Shown: positions 27,979 through 42,106 of the stretch, one piece after another
Layout of the letters: every line of letters begins with the position of its first letter
Position numbering within the stretch: position 1 is the stretch's first letter
Assembly: GCA_964023205.1 (NCBI GenBank)
Contig: OZ026846.1
Span: forward strand, 34,616,194-34,680,193
From: Lutraria lutraria
Lineage: Eukaryota > Mollusca > Bivalvia > Venerida > Mactridae
Reading direction: 5' to 3'
Length of the DNA: 64,000 nt
Made by a program: the position numbers and the translations under genes
Notes under the pieces: model-generated
Database searches by the model: none
Seen by the model: only the letters and a program-made list of their open reading frames with translations
Told to the model about the DNA's origin: nothing

Positions 27979-30237
27979 TTAGTCTCGGTTAAACAGTTCA
28001 TTCGGTCGATCATCATAACCAAAAAGCTTGAATTCTCTTGCATAAACTTGTCTTACTGAATCTAGAACATCCACAGGTACGTCTTGGAATGCTTTTATAT
28101 ACACGTCTTTCTTTTGTTTAGTTCGTTCAGTTGAAGAAGACCTCCTCCATGCTGTAAACGCAATGTTAATTAAGTCACTTTTTGTAATATTGTTCGATTC
28201 GTCTTCGCTTAAAGGAAACTTCTCACTGTCCACGATCACCCCTCGAAGTTGAAGTTTTCGCCATATCCTTTGAAGCGCTTCATGCCATGACATGCATCTA
28301 GTTATACTAGACTTCCAATGATATGGACCGGAAATAGAGTCATCAATGGCGTCATAGGCATGCAATTCAGAAAATTTAGTTTCAAATACATTTAGAGTTT
28401 GAGATTGATTAAGTTTTGATAAAATATAAAAAGCATCGTCTTTAAATGTTTCCATGGTTGCAACGTAAGAATAATTCATTCGACATGGCTGACAGTTGTC
28501 AAAATGAGCGACATGGCAATCAAGCTGGCGTCCTGATTTATCCACGTGGACTACATAGCGAAGGAACTCTTCAAATGTGATGTCACTTCCGCAAGCACTA
28601 TTTGTATGACGTCTGAATTGCTTAACTGCCGGTTGTCCAAAGGTATTCCAGAATGTTGGATTTGGGCCTACAATTTTGTCTACGTATGCCGAATAAAGCA
28701 TTCCATACGGGCTACGGACATACAAAAATTTAAAAGCGTCATTTGCATTTCCAAACTGAGTAACTGTTTCATGAGCTAGATCAAAATATAATTCACTTCT
28801 CGGTGCTTGGGCAATAGGTACATCAAATGGTGTTTCTAGCTTCTTTGGAACTCCGTTTGAATTCAGTTTAACCATCTTGAAAACACGAGTCCAAAATGTT
28901 GAAGCTAGTTTACAAAGTGGGCAAAACAGAACTTTGAATTTTGGATCATAACTCACGCGGACCGTTTTCTGGGCTTCGTTGCCACCTTTATAATGCATAC
29001 ATGCTTGTCGGAGAAAAGCAGCTCTGTCATAGCCGTTTTGCATGTAGTTGTTGTATATCCTGGAGGCGAATTTGGTGTCATGGAAGGTATTAATTCCCTT
29101 AGGTTGTGTCTTGCTCATGTGTTTATTAGAGACATATGTGTTGAATGTGTTATCGTACGTGTAGTTTTGTAGAATAACTGCAAGTAAAAACAACGCATTC
29201 CATTACTATAAAAAATATCATATTGAATGACATAAATGTAAAACGTGTATCTGTATACTTACTAACCACACGTGCTTGTAACTGACCTGTTATTGTAACA
29301 TTGTAACAAATACTATTTACGACACAATGATATAACCCAAAACTACATTAAATGAAATTTAAAAAAAAAACACGATACCGTTTAACCGATATAAACACCA
29401 AAAAGGCTGAATGCACACCGCCTTGATAAAAAGTAAAGTAAAGAGTTTTTTCAATATAACTCGTCAGTGGTTTCAAGTATACACTTTGTCAAAAATGAAA
29501 ACAACACAAAGATTCTAGCCTGATCTGATCTAAATGAATTAAACAAGAAACGTTATAATTTGACCTAATTTCTTTTAATAAACAAAGATGAGGTCACAGC
29601 GAGATGACCTTATTTCATATACTAAAACAAGTAGGTCAGCCTACAATAAATATATTGTCTTGACCAATGATTCCTAGAATAATAATCAAATACATTAATG
29701 CAGGTCTACAGGTGAGTTCAGAAAACAAAAAAAAAACACTGCGAAATCAGCATTCCTACTTTTTTAATCGAAAGGTTTGGTCATACACCGCCATTGTTAT
29801 TTTTGATGTTACGTGATATCTGACTGGTTAATATCGTTTAAAGTTAGATGGCGTCGTACGATTGAGAAATTCGGGTTTAAGGGGTGTGATATTACATGTA
29901 CGTAGTAATGCGTGATGCATTTTAGTTGAAAGCGTTTCTCTTTTTCATAATGATTTTAGGATTTTGATGGTGTTTTCTAGGCATAAGAATCCAGTTTCAA
30001 TTTCAATTACAAGTATTTATGAATGCGTTGATTTATTCAAATCATATTTTGATGTTAAGTTTCAAACATGGCTTTGAAATCAGGCTTGCTCAAAAAAGTG
30101 AAATAAGTAGCACCCTAAACAAGCCTTGTACCTCGTATGAATGACCAGGTTACCACCGTGAATCCTGTCAATACACCGATGCAAGCTATAACAGCTTTCA
30201 CAAACTTCCCTGGGTGAAGAAAGCGTCGTGACAGCAT
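27979..30237 (-). CDS. Carbohydrate sulfotransferase (Sulfotransfer_2 family), copy 2, complete
   Basis: Predicted type II membrane Golgi enzyme that transfers sulfate from PAPS to a glycan acceptor. There are two coding exons. Exon 1 (30237-30132) encodes a basic cytosolic MLSRRFLHPGKFVK, then a hydrophobic anchor (about residues 15-34). It ends in phase 1 at CGAG before a GTACAAG donor. Exon 2 (29177-27979) starts after TTACTTGCAG in the same phase, so the junction codon is valine. The spliced protein is 434 aa, a normal length for CHST-type enzymes. The PAPS 5' loop lies at about residues 120-135, the 3'-phosphate motif VRSPYGMLYSAY at about 189-200, and HFDNCQPC at about 260-267. Exon 1 begins at 30246 after a TTTTCAG acceptor, implying a 5' UTR intron. 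The acceptor sugar cannot be told from sequence. Confidence 0.88.
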
Positions 30238-30560
30238 CTTTGGAACCTGAAAATAAAATTATCAAGTTTTCATTATATTGCAGATAAAACGTTAAAGCAG
30301 GAATGTTTCTTGAAGAACGTAACCACACCGTATACCTCGAAAAGCTGAACACAGTTGCTCAGGTAAACACAGATACCTATGAATTTTCCCATTCGAGCGT
30401 AAAGTTTGGATCGGCTTGATTTATACTTGTCTTGAAGGATCCGAACAATTAAAACCAATCGTGTACATTTATTCGGTATTAAAAAGGAAATTATACGAGG
30501 ACACACCAACACTTTATGTGTAATTATCTCTGCGGTAAAGGGGGATGAAAAGCTGGGACA

Positions 30561-30960
30561 AAGTCGACTTTTTCGCATTTTCGCATTGTTGCATTTTCGC
30601 GTTCCGGTTGTACAAGCGCATGCGCACAATCTTGTATAAGGTATCATATTAACTACCTGCGCATGTGTAACCGGAACGCAAAGATGCGAAAATGCGAGAA
30701 TGCAACAATGCAACAATACGAAAATGCGACAATGCAACAATGCGAAAAAGTAACAATGCGAAAAAGTCGACTTACCGAAGGCGAAAACACGACACATTTT
30801 TGGTGTCGTATTGTCGCCCTTCATCTGTCGTATTTTCGCTTTTCGCCACGACAATGCGAAAATGCAACAATGCAAAGATACGACAAAGTCTACTTTGTGG
30901 TATTTTCGCTTTTTCGCTTTGTTGTGGCGAAAAATCGACATGGCATAAATCAGCCACCAT
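30561..30960. repeat. Palindromic GCGAAAATGCAACAATG low-complexity element
   Basis: The stretch consists of repeated GCGAAA, TGCAACAAT and CGACAAT words. The first half (30561-30776) is a large hairpin whose ends are AAGTCGACTTTTTCGCA and its reverse complement. It is present in unit 2 and absent from unit 1 at the same point (about 21785). Long open frames across it are by-products of the repeat. Confidence 0.65.
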
Positions 30961-30984
30961 ATACACTTGATAATCATGTAACAT

Positions 30985-31408
30985 TATACTAGGCGTAAAC
31001 AATGCGATTCTCAAAAATAGATGATAAACCATACATATAAAATATACTTACATACTGGTATAATTATAAGCGTCACAGATACTTGTAATTTGACCTTGGA
31101 ATTAGGAAATACATATACAAAAATCTAGAAACAAAAAAAAAACATAAAAAGCCACACGACGTATAGAACATGCAAAATTGGATGGGGGGGGGATAAAACA
31201 CAATATTCCGAGAGGTGTTCCGCTATTTTTGTAATTTAATAAAGGAAATCCAATACGACCTTAAATATTTCTCAGTGGATATTGTCATGATACAGAAGTA
31301 ATATAAAACCTCACTTGGTGATCACAATATGGACAACACAGCCACATTATTACGGACAAGTTTTCAGTATATCTCATGGTTCCATTATTATAACGTGATA
31401 CAATGTTA
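30985..31408. repeat. Relic of sulfotransferase downstream flank, unit 2
   Basis: Unit 2 counterpart of the relic at 21806-22236. It again resembles the 3' flank of the sulfotransferase gene (27200-27665) but is clearly more diverged than the units are from each other. Confidence 0.6.
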
Positions 31409-32634
31409 ACAATTTTACCATATTGTCTCGTGGCTTTTTCGACAACTGTTGTATTTGTAACAATACAATTGTGTATCCAAATTGACTTAAATATGTCTTT
31501 AAATTTTGAGCAAATTTAATGTTTTTGTTGTCAAAGGTGAATACATGAAACTGTAATGTTTTAGTATAAACGGTATTCTTAAGTCAACAGACTTTTTAAA
31601 ATGTAAAACCCACATCTTTATAGTTAAATTGTATACATTTATAAACAAAAAATGATGTTTAGTATCAACTTAAAAATATTGGCTCTCCATATTTCCCTAA
31701 TTGTTCATTCTTAAAGAAATCTTAATCATCATTTTCAATTCATTGTTATAAAAACGTTGCGTATTTTAGCAATATGAAATCATGTTTATCTCCTCATTGT
31801 GTCAGGAATGTGCACGATTTGAGTGGAAATTAAAGGATTTTGACTGGACTAAAGTAAAGGAAACTACCTATAAAATATTTACCAAAATAGCCCATATGTA
31901 TGTATTCGAAATTTAAAAATTTGATTGGTCGGAATCAACTGAATGGAAAATGTATCGCGAATTTCGAACACTTTTTCAACTAAAAAATCATCAAATATTT
32001 ATTTTAGAATTACATGAATTAACTATTCTTCAAGGTTGAAACTAAAATAAAAGTACAATAGCTTGTATTCAATAAAACAATACAATTCAAAGCGTCATTT
32101 CATTGTGCGTATAATTGTATTTGTATATATTTATAATCATAATGATACAAAAATATATGTTGTTTGTATAATAAGGTATGCGCTATATCTATTGCTTATC
32201 AAAATTAAATATTTCATAGATCTATACAACGCGCCAGGCTTTCAGTTTATCCGTTGCCCATGTATGTGTTTATAATTATGTTTTTATAAAATACATTTTA
32301 CACAATCATCAAATACTCCTGAAGGAAACTCAGTCGTATTAAACGAGTTTTGTTTTGTTTGTCAATGTAAAAGGAAATTAATATAAGAATAAATAAACAA
32401 TAAATAAATATACATGTATTGCCTATGAACTTAAGGTATAAATCGGTCAATTAAAGTTTATATCCTACGTTTATAAAAACTGCACAGTTTTGAAACAAGA
32501 AACAATCCTTCGAGTGTACATCTGCGTCGAATATATTGAAAACAAGCCACGCTGACAGACCACAAATAACTGTCGTTTAATTGTACTTCCACCGATTAAG
32601 AACGTTGATTGTTTTTGTTAACAATGCGATATAC

Positions 32635-32646
32635 TGCGCATGCGCA
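32635..32646. promoter_or_regulatory. NRF-1-type palindrome, unit 2
   Basis: Identical TGCGCATGCGCA palindrome 52 bases before the ATG of the second SWIM/YqaJ fragment. Confidence 0.4.
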
Positions 32647-32698
32647 TTACTTTGGTTGGCAAAAATAGTTCCGGGTTATCTTGAAACGAAAGCAAAAC

Positions 32699-33122
32699 AT
32701 GGAGAGACAAAAGGACGGTAATATTCAAGAAACCGTTTATTCTGAGTATTATTTTCGTTTAAATGGGACAGATCAAGAACGTTATAAGAATAAACTTAAA
32801 GTGCATGGTTTAACCTTAAGTGATCCGTACACAATTCCTCACGAGAAATGGGAAAACAATGTTGGTAAATGGCCGCTAGTTCAAAACGGCGACACATGGA
32901 CGTACTCGGTACACACACCAGGAGTGTACACTGCCGAGTCATTGAAGGCATGTAAATCGATGGACGGGTACAACTTCTTTGTCTCTATACACAAAGCAGT
33001 CCGACTTTACCATGGAATCGGTGACTCCATGTGTGTCTTGTTAAAACTACTGTAATCCACACGCAGAAAATGACTAGCAGAGAGGCTACGTGCTCACTGC
33101 TCATTGTTCTTGCAAAGCTGGG
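32699..33122 (+). pseudogene. Broken SWIM/YqaJ-type gene fragment, copy 2
   Basis: Copy of 23527-23950 with the same 118-aa open frame, the same two frame changes and the same SINE at its end. Because the lesions are shared, the gene was already broken before the unit was duplicated. No rescue is seen in this copy. Confidence 0.55.
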
Positions 33123-33132
33123 TAAATACCGC

Positions 33133-33410
33133 AACCGTGGCCGAGTGGTTAGGGTGTCCGCCTTTGGAGCGGGAGATCGAAGGTTCGAACCCCAGTTGAG
33201 GCTGGGTTAGAACTGATGCGATCGGTTGGTGAGCCGCCAGCTAGTTGAATAATGGTTGCCGAAGGCCCATCTCAGCCAGGCACCCGGCAAAAAGGAGAAG
33301 GGATTCGGGAGGTTCTGTGCGAACATAAGATAGGTGTCTCATAAGCCAACTTGACTGGTCCTTTCAATAGTGGTGACATATAATAAACAAAAACCTTTAC
33401 CTTTACTTCT
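33133..33410 (+). repeat. tRNA-derived SINE, copy 2
   Basis: Counterpart of the SINE at 23961, with the A box TGGCCGAGTGG and B box GGTTCGAACCC conserved. One visible change is in the anticodon-like region (CCTTTGGAG for CCTTCGGAG). Confidence 0.7.
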
Positions 33411-34159
33411 AATGATAAATCCAATGATACATATTATTTTGTTCAATACTTCTTAGACTGACTTTTTATAATGTTTGATTGTGACAGTATTTAAAATGCT
33501 ATATATATAATTATATGATATTATATTCCTGGTTTTAAAATCCTTTTTGTTATGAATTATGTTCCTGTACAAATAAAAGGAACAGGTCTAAAATATCTGG
33601 CGCTCTGATTAGTCAATCCGTCTGAGCTATTTCATTGGTTTCTGTTCATTCGAGAAACATCGGGGGTTTCCGCCCATCTGATTAATACGCGGAGATGGAT
33701 TATGGATTTATCCTCATGGACACCATTATTTTTTAAAAAGTGTGGATGCTTGAAGTTACTCGGTGAACTTCGTTACATAATTAATGATGACCGTTATTTC
33801 TTTTGTGTTGACACCAATACAGAACTGAATTACGAGTAAGATTATGTTCTATGTTGTATATTGTAAGCACGGTATCAGGCACAAGTGGTCAAGAATATAT
33901 TGACCCCCTTCGGTGATCACAGGTGGCAGTATAAAAATGTTTTTGCATCATTTGTGGACCAAACACTGATACTGCCACCTGTATGATCAATGAAATATTT
34001 TCCCCTTATAAGGGTCCAGTAAGTGAGAAGACCGTGTAACATAATATTGCATAACAACTACCGGTACTTGGCAACTTATCTTGTTTTGATTGTTTTAGAT
34101 TACGCGCGAAATAAGCATCGATAATGCAGGGTCTCGCGAGAACCTACGGGCAGAATTCG

Positions 34160-34720
34160 CCCGTATTCTGACCGAAACTGACCAATCAGCGTCCAGGAAA
34201 TTTTAGGCCGCACGTGTTGGCTTTGTAGAGACATTGTCAAGTCAATGCCTTTACGTGAAGGAGCAAAGACGATGATCGTCAATATTTACCTGTACGGCAG
34301 ATGTCGGTAAAGCTTTCAAAATCGATGCCGGCATTTAGTCCCACCCTAAGAGACAATGGTGATTATATATTAAATCAAAGGTACACTGAATCTTTTATAA
34401 CCCTTAAATTGCTTTATTGCCTGTCTCAAATCAGAATATTGCCTGAGGGTAAAGTAACATCCTGTCTGTGTTTTATGGTCAGACTTTCATTGTATAATAT
34501 TGCATATCCATAATCCGTAAAATGCATATAAAAAGTAATTGGAAATAGTTTTATTTGCAGCTCGCACATACGGAAAGTTCCCGGTTACGAGAAAAAATCG
34601 ATTTAAGACAAACAATATTCTGTACAGTGTACATACAACATTAATATCCTATATTACGTACATCGGGAAGAAATACGGCAAACGTGTTCTTAAAAAAAAA
34701 TATATCATTTAAAGCCGCGC
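34160..34720. repeat. Truncated duplication unit 3
   Basis: This begins like units 1 and 2 but lacks about 135 bp corresponding to 15683-15818. It breaks off at AAAGCCGCGCTG, the equivalent of 16233-16245. It is then fused to a copy of the decarboxylase last exon. Confidence 0.8.
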
Positions 34721-34868
34721 TGAAATCGGTAATGACGATGTATCGTTAAAATATAGTTCAACATCGGAGAAAATCGACAATCACGACATTAGTATGAAAA
34801 TAAATGGTTTGCAGTTGAATGGAAACGGTATAAGGAAAATCACGAGTGATAAGAAACTTACAATTTAG
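34721..34868 (+). pseudogene. Duplicated tail of the decarboxylase last exon
   Basis: A copy of 13828-13975, covering the last ~49 codons including the second half of the 16-residue repeat and the stop. It was carried here with its 3' flank. It has no catalytic domain, start or splice acceptor, so it is an orphan fragment. Two bases (TG) are shared at the junction. Confidence 0.85.
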
Positions 34869-35007
34869 TTATGTAAATCATATCTCCCATTTTGGATTGA
34901 ATTGAATAAAAACTTGTTATGGTTTTCGGGTTTTCGGTCTTCGAAAAAATGGGTTGTCTCCCTTGTCCGAAACGATTTTTGCCTTCTTTTCTGGGACAAC
35001 ATAGTTT

Positions 35008-35908
35008 CACGGTGGTTAACCGGCTCGGACTTATTTGGATCAAATCAGCGTCCCCAGACTATTTTTGATTGAGCAAAGGACTTTTACTGATTAATTTCTT
35101 AAAAACAATGGACAAACATCCTGATTCAGGCGCAAAAACACGTAAGAATACCACGGAACTTTAACATGTCTGTTCTTTCCATACATTCAAAATAATTATC
35201 AATTTCTTGTAAATGTTTTCTTTACAACAAGAAAAGGTCTGAAGTTTCTCAAGTGAAAGTAAAAGTGCATCAACATTTACCTGAAATTACTAAGATAGTA
35301 CACCGATAGTTCAGACTTCATGCGTGTTTATTGCTCTAAAATATATGTATAGTTCATTGCCAAGGTGTTTTAGTCAAACGTGGGTCTTTCAGGTATCAAA
35401 ATATCAGTTTTTTAACGATCCAAAGGAACTGATCATAACTAGTCCGTTTCCATGATCACTAGAAGTCCTTCGCTGCTAAGTTTTTTCTCTTTAACAACAA
35501 TGAACCGAATTTTGACTGGATAAATACCCGATAAGTAACCTTTGAAAAATTGTTGTTATTCAGTTCAGTACCGATATCGATTGAAAAACATGAAACTTTG
35601 TAGAAATTGACATTTTATTCCTTCACTCGACAGTATCGCCCATCTTGCGAGGGAAAATGCAATTTGATTACATTTGTGCATAGACTCTGTCCTCTGTGAT
35701 GTTGATTTAACATTATTTTCTTGTCAATATACATTTATGCTGTTCCGTCGCACATAAATAGTTAAAATAAAACAAGTAGAACATATAAAATATCAAATAT
35801 TTTTAACACACCTGAACTTCATATTCATTAAGAGTCCTTTGCTCGATCAAAAATAGTCTGGGGACGCTGATTTGATCCAAAAAAAGTCCGAGTCGGTTAA
35901 CCACCGTG
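35008..35908. mobile_element. 901-bp MITE-like element, copy 2
   Basis: Same length and same AGTTT flanks as the element at 14115-15015. It arrived by segmental duplication and is not an independent insertion. Confidence 0.75.
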
Positions 35909-38900
35909 AGTTTTAGACAGTTTTCTTCATTACGTATATTGACGGACAACCTGTCAAAAAATTAATTCAAAGGTGTTTTACGACTGTCTGAACATAATTT
36001 AGTTTAAATGCTTGGGGTCTCGTCGTAAATACGCAAGTACCTGTGTTAACCGTGTTCTCTACAAGAAACTGTGAACTTCACACCATAAATCACTCAAATC
36101 TACTTTTGAAGAAAGTTTGTTTAGTTCTTCATGTGGGCATGTATGGGCGAATCACTATTGAACATTGAGCGTAGGTAAAAAGTTCCAAATTTAGACCCAG
36201 CTGCAGCTTGGTGAACAACTGCACATACATCTAATTTGGGACCATACCCGCATGTTCTACCTAGGAAATGTTTATGGTTCATGTGAAGTCAGCAATGACT
36301 GGTTTTCAACAAAGAAACTCGATTTACTGTGCAACACTTGTTTGTATAAAATTATTTTATACAAGAAATCACAGAAGATACAACGTTGATTCGCTTAGCA
36401 CAAAGTAAATGAATTCACATAAAATACACGATTCTCCCGTATTCTGGCCGAAACTGACCAATCAGCGTCCAGGAAATTTTAGGCCGCACGTGTTGGCTTT
36501 GTAGAGACATTGTCAAGTCAATGCCTTTACGTGAGGAGCAAAGACGATGATCGTCAATATTTACCTGTACTTGGAGATTTATAATATAGTTAGTTGTATA
36601 TAACTGTAAAAAAGTATTTATGTTACATGCGGAGAAACAAACAAAAGCCCCCCCCCCCCATAGTACAAGAACTACAATAAGGCGTAATCGACACCGGGCA
36701 TTACGATGCCGGCAGATATCGGTAAAGCTTTCAAAATCGATGCCGGCATTTAGTCCCACCCTAAGAGACAATGGTGATTATATATTAAATCAAAGGTACA
36801 CTGAATCTTTTATAACCCTTAAATTGCTTTATTGCCTGTCTCAAATCAGAATATAGCCTGAGGGTAAAGTAACATCCTGTCTGTGTTTTATGGTCAGACT
36901 TTCATTGTATAATATTGCATATCCATAATCCGTAAAATGCATATAAAAAGTAATTGGAAACTGTTTTTTATTTGCAGCTCGCATATACGGGAAGTTCCCG
37001 GTTATGAGGAAAAACAAACTCAGTACTCAGTTTTATGAGTGGATTTCTTTTCGATTTAAGACAAAACAATATTCTGTACATACGAAATTAATATCCTGTA
37101 TTACGTACATCGGGAAAAAATACAGCAAGTGCGGTTTAAATTTTTAAATCAACATTGTCTTTGATAATTGCCTTATAAAAATTATCAATATATCATTTAA
37201 AGCCGCGCTGTAATTGGATGATGACGAAGAAAAGTGTAGGACATTAGCCCCCATCCCCGGATAAATGCCCCCCCCCCATGAAATCAAAGCTCTGAAGGTT
37301 CCGATGTTGTTCGGAACTACAAATCAGTCAAAAGTTGATTTCTATGTAGCGTAAGTTTTGGAAAACGAAAGATAGCTCGCGCATGAATTTAATGCAGACA
37401 TAAGTACTACGAACGCTTTTTTACACCCGCTATGCTGTTGTTACAGTTGTACCCGTTCCATGTGCTTTCAGTACTTTGCTTTATGTTCTAAAAAAGTAGT
37501 TCAGCAATTAGCATAATATAATAAATAGCTTACATTGCTTGCCTCTTTGAATACTCATCGTATGCAGAATGTAATATATCATACATGAAGACATGCTCGA
37601 AGAAAAAGGTTAAACAAACAAAAAATTAATCGATTGAAACTTCCAGATTAATCACTTTTTTTAATATCTAGCTGGCTCAGTTATCATCGCATCGTCCATG
37701 AATTAAATAATGACTTCTATACGTTTACAATAGAAGCTAGGAACCAGACTAAATTAGCATATACAGCACGAGAATTATGACGTCATCCTTCCTTAAAATG
37801 TGTGTACTAATAGTAATTATTGTAGTAACCCGATGGAGAGGATTGTTTAGATTTTCTAGACGAATTATACTTACGAGTATTTGTTTATTATAGCTGTTTG
37901 CGAGTACTTACTGTAGTGTCTATTACTAGTTTGGCTAATCCTGGCCATTTGATTGGCTAATGGTGATTTCGGTCATTTTTGATTGGTCAATCATTGGACT
38001 GGCTATTTGTCGCGTTACCTGTCATGTTTGACTGAATCTGTTCGTCTGCTCTGTTGTTGAAACGTAAGTAAGTAATGTAGGCATCGTTCTATGATGTTAA
38101 CGTGGCATAATATCGGAAACATCATTAGATGGAAATTTAATGCGGTTGTATCATATCAGACTATTTCTAAGTGTGAATCAAATATAAGTATTGATTTAGA
38201 AATTATATAACTGCATAATAAATATAATCAAATAGTCAAATTCTTGGAACCGTTCACAAATAGAAAGTTCCTTGATCATATTAATATACAAGTTTGAACC
38301 TTGTTCTCAACAAGTAACCATATATCACTCGAATCATTCCTCATAAGGGCTTAATGTGAGCGATTCACTGTGTATTGAGCATAGGGCGTGGGTAACCGAA
38401 TAACACAGTACGGTAGGTACCCATTACTAATAGAATTCAAGGTCCAAAATTTGCCCCAGCTGCAGCAACGATGTGTTTAAATCTTGATGAACATAATTCT
38501 AAATGTTGGACCAAGCCCGCATGTTCTACCTAGAACATGTTTGTGGCTTATGTAAGTCAGCAATGATTGGTGTTCAACAAAAAACTCGATTATCTATGCA
38601 ATATTTGTTTGAAAGTATAATTTTTATTAAAGAAATCACAGAAGAGCCAACATGGAATTATATAGCACAGTGTAAATTAATAATAACATCAAATTCACTT
38701 TGTGATAATTATGTTACATTACACTAGGTGTAAACAATGCAATTCTCAAAAATAGATGATACATATGATATATTACATACATACTGGTATACAAGGGTCA
38801 CAGATACTTCTGAGTTGACCTCGGAATTTATACATATAATTTCCTAACGATGATTAAGAGCATTTTAGGAAAATAGATTCAAAAGATTTATAGAGACAAA

Positions 38901-39492
38901 AACATAAAAAGCCAAAAGCTACCCGACGTATAAAAACATGCAAAATGGGGGAGTAAAATACAATTTTCACAGAGGGGTACCGCTTAGGAACTTAATGGCT
39001 ATTTTTATATGTAATAAAGGAAATCCAATACGTCCTTAAATAATTCTAAGTGGATATTGTTATGATACAGAAGTAATATAAAACCTCACTTGGTGATCAC
39101 AATATGGACAACACAGCCACATTATTACGGACAAGTTTTCAGTATATCTCATGGTTCCATTATTATAACGTGATACCATGATGAGATCACCACTAAAATA
39201 AGACTTCTTTTTTAGTACATAAGATGGTCTTAATACTTGGTGCTTCAGTCTAAATAGAAACATATTAAGATGGCAGAAAAGAACCATCAAAATTTTATGC
39301 GCAATCTATGATAGCTAAATTGTACCAATTACAACTATAAATATGTACAAATGTATATCTGTTTTCTGTCACTTCCTTTTTATTTGTTGCATAGTCAATC
39401 AGTCAGTAAGTTGTATTCATATTGCATTTTACCTAGCTTCACTGTATGATGTTTGATTCTTTATATTAAGAACTATTGAACTTCTTGTAATC

Positions 39493-42028
39493 TTAGTCTC
39501 GGTTAAACAGTTCATTCGGTCGATCATTATAACCAAAAAGCTTGAATTCTCTTGCATAAACTTGTCTTACTGAATCTAGAACATCCACAGGTACGTCTTG
39601 GAATGCTTTTATATACACGTCTTTCTTTTGTTTAGTTCGTTCAGTTGAAGAAGACCTCCTCCATGCTGTAAACGCAATGTTAATTAAGTCACTTTTTGTA
39701 ATATTGTTCGATTCGTCTTCGCTTAAAGGAAACTTCTCACTGTCCACGATCACCCCTCGAAGTTGAAGTTTTCGCCATATCCTTTGAAGCGCTTCATGCC
39801 ATGACATGCATCTAGTTATACTAGACTTCCAATGATATGGACCGGAAATAGAGTCATCAATGGCGTCATAGGCATGCAATTCAGAAAATTTAGTTTCAAA
39901 TACATTTAGAGTTTGAGATTGATTAAGTTTTGATAAAATATAAAAAGCATCGTCTTTAAATGTTTCCATGGTTGCAACGTAAGAATAATTCATTCGACAT
40001 GGCTGACAGTTGTCAAAATGAGCGACATGGCAATCAAGCTGGCGTCCTGATTTATCCACGTGGACTACATAGCGAAGGAACTCTTCAAATGTGATGTCAC
40101 TTCCGCAAGCACTATTTGTATGACGTCTGAATTGCTTAACTGCCGGTTGTCCAAAGGTATTCCAGAATGTTGGATTTGGGCCTACAATTTTGTCTACGTA
40201 TGCCGAATAAAGCATTCCATACGGGCTACGGACATACAAAAATTTAAAAGCGTCATTTGCATTTCCAAACTGAGTAACTGTTTCATGAGCTAGATCAAAA
40301 TATAATTCACTTCTCGGTGCTTGGGCAATAGGTACATCAAATGGTGTTTCTAGCTTCTTTGGAACTCCGTTTGAATTCAGTTTAACCATCTTGAAAACAC
40401 GAGTCCAAAATGTTGAAGCTAGTTTACAAAGTGGGCAAAACAGAACTTTGAATTTTGGATCATAACTCACGCGGACCGTTTTCTGAGCTTCATTGCCACC
40501 TTTATAATGCATACATGCTTGTCGGAGAAAAGCAGCTCTGTCATAGCCGTTTTGCATGTAGTTGTTGTATATCCTGGAGGCGAATTTGGTGTCATGGAAG
40601 GTATTAATTCCTTTAGGTTGTGTCTTGCTCATGCGTTTATTAGAGACATATGTGTTGAATGTGTTATCGTACGTGTAGTCTTGTAGAATAACTGCAAATA
40701 AAACCAACGCATTCCATTACTATAAAATATCAGCTTGAATGACATAAATGTAAGAATTGTATCTGTATACTTACTTACCACACGTGCTTGTTACTGAACT
40801 GTTATTGTAACATTGTAACAAATACTATTTACGACACAATGATATAACCCAAAACTACATTAAATGAAAATTTAAAAAAAAAACACGATACCGTTTAACC
40901 GATATAAACAGCAAAAAAAGGCATATAGCTGTTCTGTCCAGTGAATGCACAGTCACAGTTTTAATTGGATCTTCACCAAACCTTGTCAGAATATTTGCCT
41001 CAATAATATGTGGGTCAAGGTTGAACATGGGTTAGCCGGGGTCAAAAACTGGGTCACCAGGTAAAATCTTATGTAAAAATATTGTAAAAGCTCTAAATGT
41101 CATGGTTTTAATTGGATCTTGGCCAAACCTTGTCAGATTGTTTGTCTTAATAATTTAAGGACAAGTTCAAATATGGGTCACTTAGGGTCAAAAACCAGGT
41201 CACAAGGTCAAATATTAGGAAACCCTTATTAACACTGTAGATGTCAAATTTTGATCGTATCTTCACCAAACCTAGTCAGAATGTTTGTCTTAATGATATG
41301 TAAGACAAATTCGAACATATGTCGTCTGGGGTCAAAAACTAGGTCACGAGGTCAAATCTTAGGGAAACCTTGCCTATGCTGTAGTTTTCATGGTTTTGAT
41401 TGGATCTTCACCAAATGTTGTCAGAATGTTTGTCTTATTTATATGTAGGACAAGCTCTAACATGGATCATCTGGTGTCAAAAACTAGGTCACCGGTTCAA
41501 AACAATATTTTAATGAGTGAACAGTGATTGTCATGTGAGCGATATAGGGTCATCTTGGCCCTCTTATTTAATCGAAAGGTTTGGTCATACACCGCCATTG
41601 TTATTTTTGATGTTACGTGATATCTGACTGGTCAATATTGTTTAAAGTTAGATGGCGTCGTACGGGTTTAAGGGGTGTGATATTACATGTACGTAGTAAT
41701 GCGTGATTCATTTTAGTTGAAAGCGTTTCTCTTTTTCATAAAGATTTTAGGATTTTGATGGTGTTTTCTAGGCATCAGAATCCAGTTTCAATTTTTTTTT
41801 CAAGTATTTATGAATGCGTTGATTTATTTAAATCATCATTTGATGTTAATTTTCAAACATGGCTTTGAAATCAGGCTTGCTAAAAAAAGTGAAATAAGTA
41901 GCACCCTAAACAAGCCTTGTACCTCGTATGAATGACCAGGTTACCACCGTGAATCCTGTCAATACACCGATGCAAACTATAACAGCTTTCACAAACTTCC
42001 TTGGGTGAAGAAAGCGTCGTGACAGCAT
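39493..42028 (-). CDS. Carbohydrate sulfotransferase (Sulfotransfer_2 family), copy 3, complete
   Basis: Same two-exon structure as copy 2. Exon 1 (42028-41923) encodes a start and anchor beginning MLSRRFLHPRKFVK. Exon 2 (40691-39493) holds the catalytic domain, and the phase 1 junction agrees. The predicted protein is 434 aa. It is nearly identical to copy 2, with differences confined to a few residues (G to R at position 10 and A to V in the anchor, a QNY to QDY change just after the junction, and YDDR to YNDR near the end). All sulfate-donor motifs are intact. The intron differs from copy 2: part of it is replaced by a minisatellite block (40915-41572). Confidence 0.87.
40915..41572. repeat. 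~145-bp minisatellite (about 4 units) in sulfotransferase copy 3 intron
   Basis: Units begin near 40960, 41107, 41253 and 41394 with TTTTRATTGGATCTTCACCAA-like starts. Each contains GGGTCAAAAACTAGGTCAC-like stretches. The block ends in AGGGTCATCTTGGCCCT, a short hairpin. I know this repeat type as common in bivalve genomes, often within a mobile element. It replaces the intron segment matching about 29405-29765. Confidence 0.75.
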
Positions 42029-42106
42029 CTTTGGAACCTGAAAATACAATAATCAACTTTTCATTATATTGCAGATAAAACGTTAAAGCAGGAATGTTTC
42101 TTGAAG

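Larger units (their letters stand above)
24988..34159. repeat. Segmental duplication unit 2 (~9.2 kb)
   Basis: Tandem copy of unit 1 with the same gene order. It keeps the sulfotransferase start exon and lacks the unit 1 LINE. It has an extra ~390-bp palindromic simple-sequence insert (30561-30960). It ends where CCCGTATTCTG recurs at 34160. Confidence 0.9.
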